A program made the position numbers and the translations under genes. From contig NZ_JAFIMU010000007.1 in NCBI RefSeq assembly GCF_017302985.1, positions 1,240,001 through 1,304,000 of the forward strand: 64,000 nucleotides of DNA, in the 5' to 3' direction. The notes below the pieces were generated by a model. That model was not told the origin of the DNA, ran no database searches, and saw only the letters and a program-made list of their open reading frames with translations. This document shows, one piece after another, positions 19,462 to 28,204 of this stretch (positions are counted from its first letter, which is position 1; every line of letters begins with the position of its first letter). Origin of the DNA: Corallococcus macrosporus. Lineage in GTDB: Bacteria > Myxococcota > Myxococcia > Myxococcales > Myxococcaceae.

Positions 19462-20469
19462 ATGAACGAGGACAAGTCCCCGCTGCGTCCGGAGTGGCGC
19501 CAGTGGCTGGCGGAGAACCTGGCCCTGGGGGTGGGTGTGGAGGAGGTGGAGCAGGTGCTGGTGGGAGCGGGCGTGTCCCTGGAGGTCGCGCGAGCGGAGA
19601 TCGCCGCGGCGGGGCAGCACCCGTACTTCCAGGCGTGCCGGCAGGTGGCCCGGCACTTCGGGTGGCTGGAGTCCCTGATGGAGACCTACAGCGCGCTCCG
19701 GGCCCAGGACGGGGGCCGCGAGCTGGAGGTGCGCGAGGGGCTCACCCCGGAGGAGTTCTTCCGCCGCTACTACTTCGGGCACCGGCCGGTGGTGCTCAAA
19801 GGGGCGATGAAGGACTGGCCCGCGCTCACGAAGTGGTCCGTGCCGTACTTCCGAGAGCACTTCGGGCGGGTGGAGGTGGAGGTGATGACGGGGCGCGACG
19901 CCAACCCGGAGCACGCGGCCCAGCAGGACCGGCACCGCTCGCGGATGCCCTTCGCGGACTTCCTGGCGATGGTGGAGTCCGGCCGCCAGACGAACGACTA
20001 CTACATGGTTCCGCGCAACGACAATTGGAGCCGCGAGGGGCTGTCCGCGCTGCGGGAGGACCTGCGCGCCCCCAAGGGCATCATCGACCCGTCGCTGCTG
20101 GCGGATCAGATGACGCTGCTCCTGGGCCCGGCGGGCACCGTCACCCCGCTGCACCACGACAACATGAACATCCTGCTGGGCCAGGTGATGGGCAGGAAGC
20201 ACGTGAAGCTGGTGCCGTCCTACGAGCGCCACCGGGTGTACCCGCACCGGGGCACCTTCAGCCACGTGGACGCGGGCGCGCCGGACCTGGTGGCGCACCC
20301 GCTGTTCGCGGAGGCCACGGTGCTGGAGACGGTGCTGGAGCCCGGGGACATGGTGTTCCTGCCCGTGGGCTGGTGGCACTGGGTGAAGGCGCTGGACGTG
20401 AGCGCCAGCGTCACCTTCCACCACTTCGTCGTCCCTGGTGGCAACACGCACCTGGATGCCCCCCCGTAA
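19462..20469 (+). CDS. Cupin-8/JmjC-type Fe(II), 2-oxoglutarate-dependent oxygenase
   Basis: 335 aa. A helical N-terminal region precedes a FIH-like cupin fold starting near FRRYYFGHRPVVLKG. Iron ligands are visible as H231-x-D233 in TPLHHDN and the distal His306 in VGWWHWV; a lysine pair (GRKHVKL) sits where 2-oxoglutarate ligands occur in the family. Known: cupin-8 proteins are mostly peptidyl or small-molecule hydroxylases. The gene sits inside the sigma/CHAT locus on the opposite strand; its stop is eight bases from the CHAT stop. The substrate is unknown. Confidence 0.88.
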   Translation: MNEDKSPLRPEWRQWLAENLALGVGVEEVEQVLVGAGVSLEVARAEIAAAGQHPYFQACRQVARHFGWLESLMETYSALRAQDGGRELEVREGLTPEEFFRRYYFGHRPVVLKGAMKDWPALTKWSVPYFREHFGRVEVEVMTGRDANPEHAAQQDRHRSRMPFADFLAMVESGRQTNDYYMVPRNDNWSREGLSALREDLRAPKGIIDPSLLADQMTLLLGPAGTVTPLHHDNMNILLGQVMGRKHVKLVPSYERHRVYPHRGTFSHVDAGAPDLVAHPLFAEATVLETVLEPGDMVFLPVGWWHWVKALDVSASVTFHHFVVPGGNTHLDAPP

Positions 20470-20477
20470 CACGCGCC

Positions 20478-23234
20478 TCAGTCCGCCTTTTCCACCAGAA
20501 GCACCGAGCGTGTCCACCCGGCCCGGCCGTCGCGCGCGAGCCACGCCTGACGCTCGTCGCGCAGCGCGACGGCGGCGGGCGAGCCCGCGTGGATGCGCCG
20601 GCGCACGCCGTCGAAGAAGCGGCCCGCCGCGTCCGGGATGTCCACCGTGGAGGCCAGCACCGCGCGGGCCCCTGAATCGATGAAGGCCGCCGGCAGGCTG
20701 AAGGGCTCCGTGCTCTGCAGCGCCGTGGTGCGGCCCGCGCTGCACGCGGCCAGGAACACGGTGGGCTCGCCCTTGAGCTTCTGCTCGCGCACCACGTCCG
20801 CGGTGAGCGCGTAGCGGCCGTTCACCTCCGGGGACAGCACCACCAGCGACGCGCCGGAGATGCTGGGGTCGGTGATGCCGTGCGCGTGGATTTCAATCTC
20901 CGTGGCGTCCGTCATGCTCTCCAGCACGCGCGAGGGCGTGGCGTCCGAGCCGGACAGCACGTTGGGCGGCGCGCTCCCCGGCTCCGCGTCCGGCGTCCAC
21001 GCGGGCAGCCGGGGCAGTTGCAGGAGCGACGGGGCCTCCACGCCGGCCACCACCAGCCGGCGCGACGCCTGGGCGCTGCCGGCCGGGCGCGGACCCTGGG
21101 CGCGGCCCAGGCGGAAGCTCCACGCGATGTCGGACGGCAGCAGGTCCGTGCGGCCGAAGACGGGCGCCCACGCGAGCACGTCCACGTGGTCGCAGCTGGC
21201 GAGCGTCTTGCGCAGGGTCTCCGGCACCAGCCGGGACGAGTCCGCGCGGGCGAAGGGCTCCTTGCGCGTGTCGTCGTAGTGCCCCTTCACCTCGCCCTGG
21301 GGGCCCAGCGCCACCAGCACGGTGCGCTCGGCGTGGACGCTGGCGGCCAGCGCGCAGCGCGTGGGCACGGGCGTCCCCAGCTGCGAGGCCATCAGCTCCA
21401 CCACCTTGGGGAACTCACCGGCGCGGCCCGCGTCCACCGCGAGCGACGAATAGCTGAGCGCCCAGGACTCGCGCCCCAGCGCGTCGCCGCGCGGCAGGGC
21501 GTCCGCGGCCTTGATGGCGTTGCGCAGGTGGCCCTCGCCCTTCGCACGGTCGCGGTCCAGGAGGAAGCGGCCCTCCAGATAGTCCGCGTAGACGCGGTCG
21601 CCGCCCTGCACCACCGGGCCCGACAGCGTGTTGGAGGTGACGCGGGAGAGCCACTCCGCGTCGTTGGGGCCGGAGCTGGAGCGCGTCAGCTCCGCGAGCG
21701 TGGCGCCGAACACCGGCTCCATGGGGTTGTCCGCGCAGGCCGCGGCGATGTCCAGCTCACGCCGCGCGTCCTGGGGCCGCAGGTCCAGGTAGTGCAGGTG
21801 CGCCAGCTGCACGTGGGGCCAGGCGCAGCTGCGCGTGGGGCCGCGCGCCATCCACTCCTCCAGATAGGCGCGGGCGCTGCCCAGGTCGTTGCGCGAGCGC
21901 GCCACCTGGCTCAGCACTTCCAGCACGCTGAACTCCAGCTCCCACTCGCGCAGCTGCCGGGCGCCGGCCCAGAGCACGCGCGCATGCTGCTCGGACTCCG
22001 TCACGCGCTGCATGTCGTAATAGAAGATGGCCAGCCGCTTCTCCAGCTCCAGGCAGCGCACGGACAGCGCGCCCTCGCGGCAGCGCTGGAGCGCGCCGAA
22101 GAGCCGCTGCTCGGCCTTCCACCACGCGCCGTCGGAAATCTCCTTGAGGGCCTGGTCGCGGTCCGCGACGTAGGTGAACCAGGGGTCCTCCGTCCGCTTG
22201 ATGCGCTCCAGCGTGTCCTTGAGGTGGTTGAGGGTCCCCTTGCGCGTGCGCATGAGGGCACCCAGGTAGATGTCCTCGTCGCCGGACACCCGCGCCCGGT
22301 CCAGCAGCGCCTCCGGGACGGCCTGGCCCGCGCGCAGCGTCTCCGCGTAATGCCGCGCCAGCTCCGCCCGGCGGGCGAAGTCGCGCTTCGCCACGCGCTG
22401 CACGTAGTCCGTGAGCACGCTGCCGCCCTGCACCCGGTCCAGCTCCTTCGCCAGGGGCAGCAGCGCCAGCACGCGCTCCTTCGACGGCGCGGCGCGCACG
22501 GCCTCATAGAAGACGCCGCGCACCGTGCCCGGGAGCTGCCGGGCCGCGTCCAGGGGTAGCGGCGCCTTCGGGTCCTCCACCAGGGCCAGCGTCGCCTCGC
22601 GCGCGGCCTTCCACTGCCGCTGGCGCTCCAGCGTGGCCTCCCGCAGGGCCAGCGCCTGGGCGTGGGCCTCGCGTCCCCAGCCCTGCTCGTTGCGCTTCGC
22701 CACCTGCTCGAACAGCTCCGACGCGCGCAGCGTCAGCCCCATCTCGCGGAACACCAATGCGCGGTTCCACAGGGCCTGTGACAGGCCGGGCTTCGCGGCC
22801 AGCGCGCCGTCCAGCAGCCGCAGCGCGCGCTCATGGTCACCCCGGGCGAGCGCCACCGCCGCCAGGTCGCTGTCGCGCTCCGGTGAGGCCGGCAGGCGCT
22901 CCAGGAAGGACGCCGCCTGGCTCCACTCACCCTCCAGGGCATACGCCGCCGCGATGCCGCCCCAGTCCTCCCTGGCCTCCATGCGGGCGAGCGGGCCCAG
23001 GGGCATCGGCTCGGCGGGCACCGGGCAGCCGCCCGCGGGGGCTCGTGAGCGGTAGCGGTCCGCTTCCGGGTGCGTGAGGCGGGCCTCGATGCGGGCCGCG
23101 GCCCGGCGATCCGCCCAGAAGGTGTCAGGAGCGGACGGCTGCTGCGCCCGGGGCTTCAGGGCCGCGACTCCCGCCGCCATGAGGGGGATGGCGACCGCCA
23201 GCGCCCAGAGACTCTTCTTCGCCGGCTTCAGCAT
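20478..23234 (-). CDS. TPR-CHAT (caspase-like) protease, membrane-anchored
   Basis: 918 aa from ATG 23234 after GAGGGGAT. A signal anchor covers residues about 8-25 with KK before it, so the rest should face the periplasm. Residues about 39-180 form the TPR-like module shared with the anti-sigma tail; further TPR-like helices run to about 560. The C-terminal CHAT domain has its His block IHAHG (His783/His785) and nucleophile block AACSAGR (Cys831), so it should be an active cysteine peptidase. Known: CHAT proteases are caspase/separase relatives, and in type III-E CRISPR a TPR-CHAT protease cleaves a protein that restrains a sigma factor. Here the neighbour is an anti-sigma factor. Confidence 0.9.
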   Translation of the reverse strand: MLKPAKKSLWALAVAIPLMAAGVAALKPRAQQPSAPDTFWADRRAAARIEARLTHPEADRYRSRAPAGGCPVPAEPMPLGPLARMEAREDWGGIAAAYALEGEWSQAASFLERLPASPERDSDLAAVALARGDHERALRLLDGALAAKPGLSQALWNRALVFREMGLTLRASELFEQVAKRNEQGWGREAHAQALALREATLERQRQWKAAREATLALVEDPKAPLPLDAARQLPGTVRGVFYEAVRAAPSKERVLALLPLAKELDRVQGGSVLTDYVQRVAKRDFARRAELARHYAETLRAGQAVPEALLDRARVSGDEDIYLGALMRTRKGTLNHLKDTLERIKRTEDPWFTYVADRDQALKEISDGAWWKAEQRLFGALQRCREGALSVRCLELEKRLAIFYYDMQRVTESEQHARVLWAGARQLREWELEFSVLEVLSQVARSRNDLGSARAYLEEWMARGPTRSCAWPHVQLAHLHYLDLRPQDARRELDIAAACADNPMEPVFGATLAELTRSSSGPNDAEWLSRVTSNTLSGPVVQGGDRVYADYLEGRFLLDRDRAKGEGHLRNAIKAADALPRGDALGRESWALSYSSLAVDAGRAGEFPKVVELMASQLGTPVPTRCALAASVHAERTVLVALGPQGEVKGHYDDTRKEPFARADSSRLVPETLRKTLASCDHVDVLAWAPVFGRTDLLPSDIAWSFRLGRAQGPRPAGSAQASRRLVVAGVEAPSLLQLPRLPAWTPDAEPGSAPPNVLSGSDATPSRVLESMTDATEIEIHAHGITDPSISGASLVVLSPEVNGRYALTADVVREQKLKGEPTVFLAACSAGRTTALQSTEPFSLPAAFIDSGARAVLASTVDIPDAAGRFFDGVRRRIHAGSPAAVALRDERQAWLARDGRAGWTRSVLLVEKAD

Positions 23235-23748
23235 GCGATCCCCTCGGGCGTCTCCCCCCTGCCGCCCTTCCGGGACGTTCTACACCAACCTCCGACGAAC
23301 GCCGACCTGGCCTCGCGTCCTGCCTCCAGGCGTCCCATGACGCGGTGGGCAGCAAGCCGGTGGGAAAACAGGCGCATCGGATGTTTTGGGTGACACACGC
23401 CCCAATAGACGGCCTGCTCCGCCGATCTTGAAAAAAGGCCCCACTTCCCACGTTCGTCGCAAGAGGGGGACGGGACGCCGGGCCGTCAGGCTGTTGGGGG
23501 GATGACGCTCGGGGGCTCGGCTGCACGGCTGCTTCCAGCGGATGGTTTGAGCGCCCGCATCCACCTGGAATCACGCGCTTCGGCATGCCTGGGGAAGTGA
23601 CGGGCGGCAGGGCCCTGCCTCCCTCTTGCCCCGGCAGGCGTCCCGCCAGGCGCGCGTGTGGCAGGGGGTTGGCAGGCGGGACGGGGCGGGAAGGCTTTTT
23701 CCGCGCCGCGTGTCCTCGTGGCCCAACCCGGACCGAAAGGACCCCTGT
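23235..23748. other. Intergenic region between CHAT and polysaccharide lyase genes
   Basis: About 510 bases between divergent genes. The stretch 23360-23450 is less GC-rich than its surroundings and may hold promoters. I see no RNA gene, repeat family or terminator here. Confidence 0.4.
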
Positions 23749-24831
23749 TTGAAGCGACTCCTTCAGCTCGTTGCCGCGGCCTCCCTGATGCCCGCCCTGT
23801 CTTTCGCTGGCGTCATCTGGAAGGGCGACTTCGAGACCGGCAACACGTCGCAGTGGACGCGACAGCAGGCCGTTGCCAACAGCCGCTTGCAGGTCGTGAC
23901 CGATGTGGTGCGTGACGGCAAGTACGCGCTCAAGGCCACCGTGAAGCAGGGCGACAACCCCATCAACGCCAGCGGTAACCGCAACGAGCTGCTCTACCTG
24001 ACCCACGAGACGCAGGGGAAGGAGTACTACTACAAGTGGAGCACGCTCTTCCCCACGAACTACCCCGTCCATGATTCGTGGCAGGTCATCACCCAGTGGC
24101 ACCAGGAGGGCTGCTGTGGCTCTCCGCCGCTGGAGTTCTTCGTGCGCGGGGACAAGATCAACCTGCGCGTGGGCGGCAACACCACGCCCGTGCTGTGGCA
24201 GACGTCCATCGACAAGGGCAACTGGCACGACTTCGTGCTGCACGTGAAGTGGTCCTCGGACAAGAAGGCCGGCTTCGTGGAGCTGTGGCACAACGGCCAG
24301 CACGTGCTGCCGAAGACCTACGGCGCCAACCAGTTCGGCAAGGACCTGAACTACCTGAAGATGGGGCTGTACCGCGACGCCGCCATCAAGCCCGAAGGGA
24401 CCATCTTCCACGACGGCTTCACCATGGGGACGACGCTCGAGGACGTGATGCCGCCCGCGCCCGCGCCGGTGGAGGAGCCCGTGCCCGCGCCCACGCCCGT
24501 GCCGGACGACACGAACATCCCGAACGACACGACGCCGGACACCACCACCACGCCCCCGGTGGCGGAGACCCCGACGACGGGCACGCCGAACGCGCCCACC
24601 ACGCAGCTGCCCACCGTGGGCGGCCAGACGCCCACCGCCCCCGGCACCACGCCCGTGTCCAACAACCCCAACGGCCTGCCGGACTCGTCCGACGCCGTGG
24701 CGGGGGGCTGCAGCGCGTCCGGAACGTCCGGCACCCTGCCCTTCGCCGCCGCCCTGCTGATGCTGGGCGCCGCCGCGCTGCGCCGCCGCCGGGCCCCCGC
24801 CCGCGCGCTGGCCCGCCGCGCGAAGCGCTGA
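23749..24831 (+). CDS. Secreted polysaccharide lyase-like protein with MYXO-CTERM tail
   Basis: 360 aa from TTG at 23749, chosen because AAAGGA lies seven bases before it and it begins a signal peptide (KRLLQLVAAASLMPALSFA). A beta-jelly-roll domain of the heparin-lyase/alginate-lyase-like type (Polysacc_lyase) spans about 20-240 (WKGDFETGNTSQW, WQVITQWHQEG, LKMGLYRD). A Pro/Thr-rich linker of about 90 residues leads to a MYXO-CTERM sorting tail: GGCSASG, a hydrophobic helix, then RRRR. The enzyme is probably held at the cell surface through this tail. The exact glycan is unknown. A strong terminator follows. Confidence 0.85.
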   Translation: MKRLLQLVAAASLMPALSFAGVIWKGDFETGNTSQWTRQQAVANSRLQVVTDVVRDGKYALKATVKQGDNPINASGNRNELLYLTHETQGKEYYYKWSTLFPTNYPVHDSWQVITQWHQEGCCGSPPLEFFVRGDKINLRVGGNTTPVLWQTSIDKGNWHDFVLHVKWSSDKKAGFVELWHNGQHVLPKTYGANQFGKDLNYLKMGLYRDAAIKPEGTIFHDGFTMGTTLEDVMPPAPAPVEEPVPAPTPVPDDTNIPNDTTPDTTTTPPVAETPTTGTPNAPTTQLPTVGGQTPTAPGTTPVSNNPNGLPDSSDAVAGGCSASGTSGTLPFAAALLMLGAAALRRRRAPARALARRAKR

Positions 24832-24861
24832 CTTCCGCCCGTCTCCGAAGCAAGTCCCCCA

Positions 24862-24900
24862 GGCCCGGTGCGTCCTCGTGACGCACCGGGCCTTCTTGTT
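24862..24900 (+). terminator. Strong intrinsic terminator
   Basis: GGCCCGGTGCGTC, 5-base loop, GACGCACCGGGCC: a perfect 13-bp stem followed by TTCTTGTTT. It ends the polysaccharide lyase transcript 30 bases after the stop. Confidence 0.92.
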
Positions 24901-24990
24901 TCCGGGGACTTTGTTCGACCACGCAAATATGTCAGAGATTTTAAGTAATTCTTGAATTGTTTGACTGTCGCGGCTCAGTCGGGTTTCGCT
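24901..24990 (+). promoter_or_regulatory. AT-rich probable promoter region of the protease gene
   Basis: Between the terminator and the protease start, about 24903-24963 is strikingly AT-rich for this genome (AAATATGTCAGAG, TTTTAAGTAATTCTTGAATTG). This fits a promoter for the secreted protease. I cannot assign exact -35/-10 boxes. Confidence 0.5.
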
Positions 24991-25024
24991 CCGGGCTCCC
25001 CCGCAGCACGAAAGGCAGGACCCG

Positions 25025-26560
25025 ATGAAGCGGACCCTCGGTCTGTTCTCCACCGCGACGGCGCTGTTCGCCGGCGCCACGTTGAGCGTCGTTCCCTCGC
25101 TGGCGCTGGCGGCACCTTCCCCCGCGGAAGCGGCGCGCGCGCACGACGTGTCTCCGGACCTCCTCTCCGCGATGCAGCGGGACCTGGGGCTGACGGCGGA
25201 CGGGGCGAAGCGGCGGCTGGCGTCGGAGGCCGCGGCGGTGCGCGTGGAGGGGACGCTGCGCGCGGAGCTGGGCGAGCGCTTTGGCGGCGCGTGGATGAAC
25301 GCGGACGGCAGCGCGCTGGTGGTGGGCGTGACGACGGACGCGGACGCGGACGTGGTCCGCCGCGCGGGGGCGGTGCCCCAGAAGGTGAAGTACACGCAGG
25401 CGGAGCTGGAGGCGGTGAAGGCCCAACTGGACCGCGACAGCCGGCTGGCGGGCCGCACCGTGCACGCCTGGTACGTGGACGTGATGACCAACAGCGTCGT
25501 CGTGCTGGCGCAGGACTCCGCGCTGACGGGCGGCACGGACTTCGTCGCGAAGGCGGGCGTGAAGCACGCGGCGGTGCGCACGGTGCCGTCGCGCGAGGAG
25601 TTCAAGCCGGTGTACGACCTGCGCGGCGGTGACGCGTACTACCCGGGCGGCTCGCGCTGCTCCATCGGCTTCCCGGTGGCGGGCGGCTTCGTGACGGCGG
25701 GCCACTGTGGCGGTCCGGGCACGGCCACCAGCGGCTTCAACGGCGTGGCGCAGGGCACGGTGGTGGCGGCCAACTGGCCCGGCAACGACTACGCCTGGGT
25801 GCGCACCAACGGCTCCTGGGGTTCGCAGCCGTGGGTGAACAACTACGCGGGCGGCAACGTGCTGGTGTACGGGTCGCAGGAGGCGGGCATCAACGCGTCC
25901 GTCTGTCGCTCGGGCTCCACCACCGGCTGGCGCTGCGGCGTCATCACGCAGAAGAACGTCACGGTGAACTACTCGGCGGGCCCGGTGTACGGCCTGACGG
26001 CGTCCAGCGCGTGCGCGGAGGGTGGTGACTCCGGCGGCTCGTGGCTGTCCGGCAACCAGGCGCAGGGCGTGACGTCCGGCGCGGGCGGCAACTGCACCTC
26101 CGGCGGCAACACCGTCTTCCAGCCGCTCAACCCCATCCTGGGCGCCTACGGCCTGTCGCTCACCACCACCGGCAGCGGCGGCTCCGGCGGACCCATCATC
26201 GGCCTGGCGAACAAGTGCATCGACGTGCCGAACTCCAACACGGCCGACGGCACGCGCCTGCAGCTGTGGGACTGCAACGGCACCAACGCGCAGAAGTGGA
26301 CCTTCATGTCGGACGGCACCGTGCGCGCCTTCGGCAAGTGCATGGACGTGGCCTGGGGCTCCAGCGCCAACGGCACGGCCATCCAGCTCGTGAGCTGCAA
26401 CGGCAACCCGGCGCAGCAGTTCATCCTCTCCGGCGCCGGTGACCTGGTGAACCCCCAGGCCAACAAGTGCGTGGACGTGACGAGCGGCAACTCCGCCAGC
26501 GGCACCCCGCTGCAGCTCTGGGAGTGCAACGGCACCGCCGCGCAGAAGTGGCGCCGGTAG
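25025..26560 (+). CDS. Secreted streptogrisin-type serine protease (S1E) with ricin-type lectin domain
   Basis: 511 aa. Signal peptide (about 1-30); alpha-lytic-type propeptide (about 35-195) that should fold and inhibit the enzyme until cleavage. The S1 domain (about 200-385) has the triad His227 (TAGHCG), Asp255 (NDYAWV) and Ser336 (GDSGGS). A Gly/Ser linker leads to a C-terminal ricin B-type beta-trefoil (about 395-511) with QKW, QQF and QKW repeats. Known: such proteases are secreted predatory or nutritional enzymes, and the lectin domain can bind carbohydrate on prey walls or polysaccharide. It follows a polysaccharide lyase, but a terminator separates them. Confidence 0.93.
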   Translation: MKRTLGLFSTATALFAGATLSVVPSLALAAPSPAEAARAHDVSPDLLSAMQRDLGLTADGAKRRLASEAAAVRVEGTLRAELGERFGGAWMNADGSALVVGVTTDADADVVRRAGAVPQKVKYTQAELEAVKAQLDRDSRLAGRTVHAWYVDVMTNSVVVLAQDSALTGGTDFVAKAGVKHAAVRTVPSREEFKPVYDLRGGDAYYPGGSRCSIGFPVAGGFVTAGHCGGPGTATSGFNGVAQGTVVAANWPGNDYAWVRTNGSWGSQPWVNNYAGGNVLVYGSQEAGINASVCRSGSTTGWRCGVITQKNVTVNYSAGPVYGLTASSACAEGGDSGGSWLSGNQAQGVTSGAGGNCTSGGNTVFQPLNPILGAYGLSLTTTGSGGSGGPIIGLANKCIDVPNSNTADGTRLQLWDCNGTNAQKWTFMSDGTVRAFGKCMDVAWGSSANGTAIQLVSCNGNPAQQFILSGAGDLVNPQANKCVDVTSGNSASGTPLQLWECNGTAAQKWRR

Positions 26561-26589
26561 TCGTCCCCGGGAGCGGCTGAAACGAAGAA

Positions 26590-26631
26590 GCGCGGGCCCC
26601 CAGGGTGGCAGGGGGCCCGCGCTTTGTCTTT
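26590..26631. terminator. Bidirectional intrinsic terminator
   Basis: GCGCGGGCCCCC, 9-base loop, GGGGGCCCGCGC: a 12-bp perfect stem followed by TTTGTCTTT on the plus strand and CTTCTTCG on the minus strand. It lies between the convergent protease and efflux pump genes and can serve both. Confidence 0.9.
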
Positions 26632-26647
26632 CACGACGGCCCGCGCG

Positions 26648-28198
26648 TCAGTGCGCGCCTTCCACCTTCACCTTGGGGTCCGCCTTCTGGAGCATCGCCA
26701 CCAGGACGAGGGCGCAGACGAACAGCGCGGCGAGGATGAGGAAGTTCGCGTTGAAGGCCCGCACCAGCGCCTGCGCGCTGATGCGCTGGCTGAGGAGGCC
26801 GTAGGCCGCGCCCGTGGGGTTGAGCACGCCCCTGGCGGCCATGGCGCCCGTCATGGAGGCGACCTGCTCCTGGGCCACCTGCCCGTAGACGTCCACGTGC
26901 GAGGTGATGGCGGTGACGTTGGCCTGGGTGGAGCGGCTGAGCGCGCTGCTCATCCACGCGGTGCCGATGGAGCCGCCCAGCTCGCGGGTGAGGTTGAAGA
27001 GGCCTGCGGCGTTGCCTCGCTGCTCCGGACGCAGGTTGCTGAGCGCCATCACCGACAGCGGCACGAAGATGAAGCCCAGCGAGCAGGCACGGATGAACAC
27101 CGGCGTGATGAGGGTGATTTCATCCACGCGCGTGGTCAGGTGGCCGTTGGTCCACAGGGACAGGCTCACGCCCAGGACGCCGAAGGCGATGAGGTACCGG
27201 CCGTCCACCTTGCCGCCGAACCTGCCGATGAGCGGCATCAACAACACCTGGATGGCGCTGCCCTTGAGGAAGATGAGCCCGATGTCCAACGCCTCGTAGC
27301 GCATCACCGAGCCGCAGAAGAGGCTGAAGAGGAACGAGCCGGAGAACAGCGCCGTACCCACGAGGAAGTTCACCCCCGTGGCCGCGGAGTACGAGCGGTT
27401 GGTGAACACGCGCAGGTCCACCACGGGACTGGGGGTCTCCAGCTCGTGGACGACGAAGGTGATGAGCGCGATGCCCGCGATGACCGCCAGCAGGGTAATC
27501 AGCCGGCTGTCGAACCAGTCCTCGCGGTTGCCCTCCTCCAGCACGTACTGGAGGCACGCCATGCCCACGGCGAGCAGCGCGATGCCGTTGCGGTCCACCT
27601 TCTCCATGGACGCTTCGAAGTGGGGCTGTTCGATGGAGCGCCACGCCATGTACGCGGCGAAGAGGCCCACCGGCACGTTGATGAGGAAGATCCAGTGCCA
27701 GCTGGCCGCTTCGATGAGCAGACCGCCCACGGTGGGCCCCAAGAGCGGGCCCGTCACGGCGCCCAGGCCGAAGAGGGCGCCCGCCATGCCGTGCTCCTCG
27801 CGCGGGTAGCGGGCGAAGAGGATGGCCTGGGACGTGGGGATGATGGCGCCACCGCCCATGCCCTGGAGGATGCGGAAGGCCACCAGCGAGGGCAGGTTCC
27901 ACGACAGGCCGCACAGCACGCTGGCCACCGTGAAGAGGAGGATGGAGAACGTGAAGTACTTCCGGTAGCCGAAGCGGCGCTGCAACCAGCCCGTCATCGG
28001 GATGACCACCACGTTGGCCATCATGTAGCCGGTGGACACCCAGGCGATCTGATCCAACGGCGTGCCGAAGCTCGCGCGGATGTCGCTCAGGGCCACGTTG
28101 ACGATGGAGATGTCCAGCACGGACATCAGCGCCGCGGCCATGGCCGCGATGGTGATGCCCGCCTTGGAGCCGGTGATGACGTCTCTGCGTGCGTCCAC
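26648..28198 (-). CDS. DHA2-family drug efflux permease (EmrB-like)
   Basis: 516 aa with 14 predicted membrane helices, as in the DHA2 (14-TM) branch of the major facilitator superfamily. Typical blocks: LDISIVNVALSDI at the N-terminus, WVSTGYMMANVVVIPMTGWL, and GAIIPTSQAILF near residue 115. Known: these proton antiporters export hydrophobic compounds and work with an HlyD/EmrA adaptor. The gene follows the adaptor with six bases between and a MarR regulator leads the operon. No TolC-type outer membrane channel is encoded nearby. Confidence 0.95.
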   Translation of the reverse strand: MDARRDVITGSKAGITIAAMAAALMSVLDISIVNVALSDIRASFGTPLDQIAWVSTGYMMANVVVIPMTGWLQRRFGYRKYFTFSILLFTVASVLCGLSWNLPSLVAFRILQGMGGGAIIPTSQAILFARYPREEHGMAGALFGLGAVTGPLLGPTVGGLLIEAASWHWIFLINVPVGLFAAYMAWRSIEQPHFEASMEKVDRNGIALLAVGMACLQYVLEEGNREDWFDSRLITLLAVIAGIALITFVVHELETPSPVVDLRVFTNRSYSAATGVNFLVGTALFSGSFLFSLFCGSVMRYEALDIGLIFLKGSAIQVLLMPLIGRFGGKVDGRYLIAFGVLGVSLSLWTNGHLTTRVDEITLITPVFIRACSLGFIFVPLSVMALSNLRPEQRGNAAGLFNLTRELGGSIGTAWMSSALSRSTQANVTAITSHVDVYGQVAQEQVASMTGAMAARGVLNPTGAAYGLLSQRISAQALVRAFNANFLILAALFVCALVLVAMLQKADPKVKVEGAH

Positions 28199-28204
28199 GG
28201 TGGG

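Noticed and set aside
17648..23234. A type III-E CRISPR (Craspase) locus
   Set aside because: The CHAT/sigma logic is similar but there is no Cas7-11 effector, no Cas1/Cas2 and no array in the window.
23626..23748. Upstream extension of the polysaccharide lyase frame
   Set aside because: It would put 41 Arg/Gly-rich residues in front of a good signal peptide; TTG 23749 has a ribosome site at proper distance.
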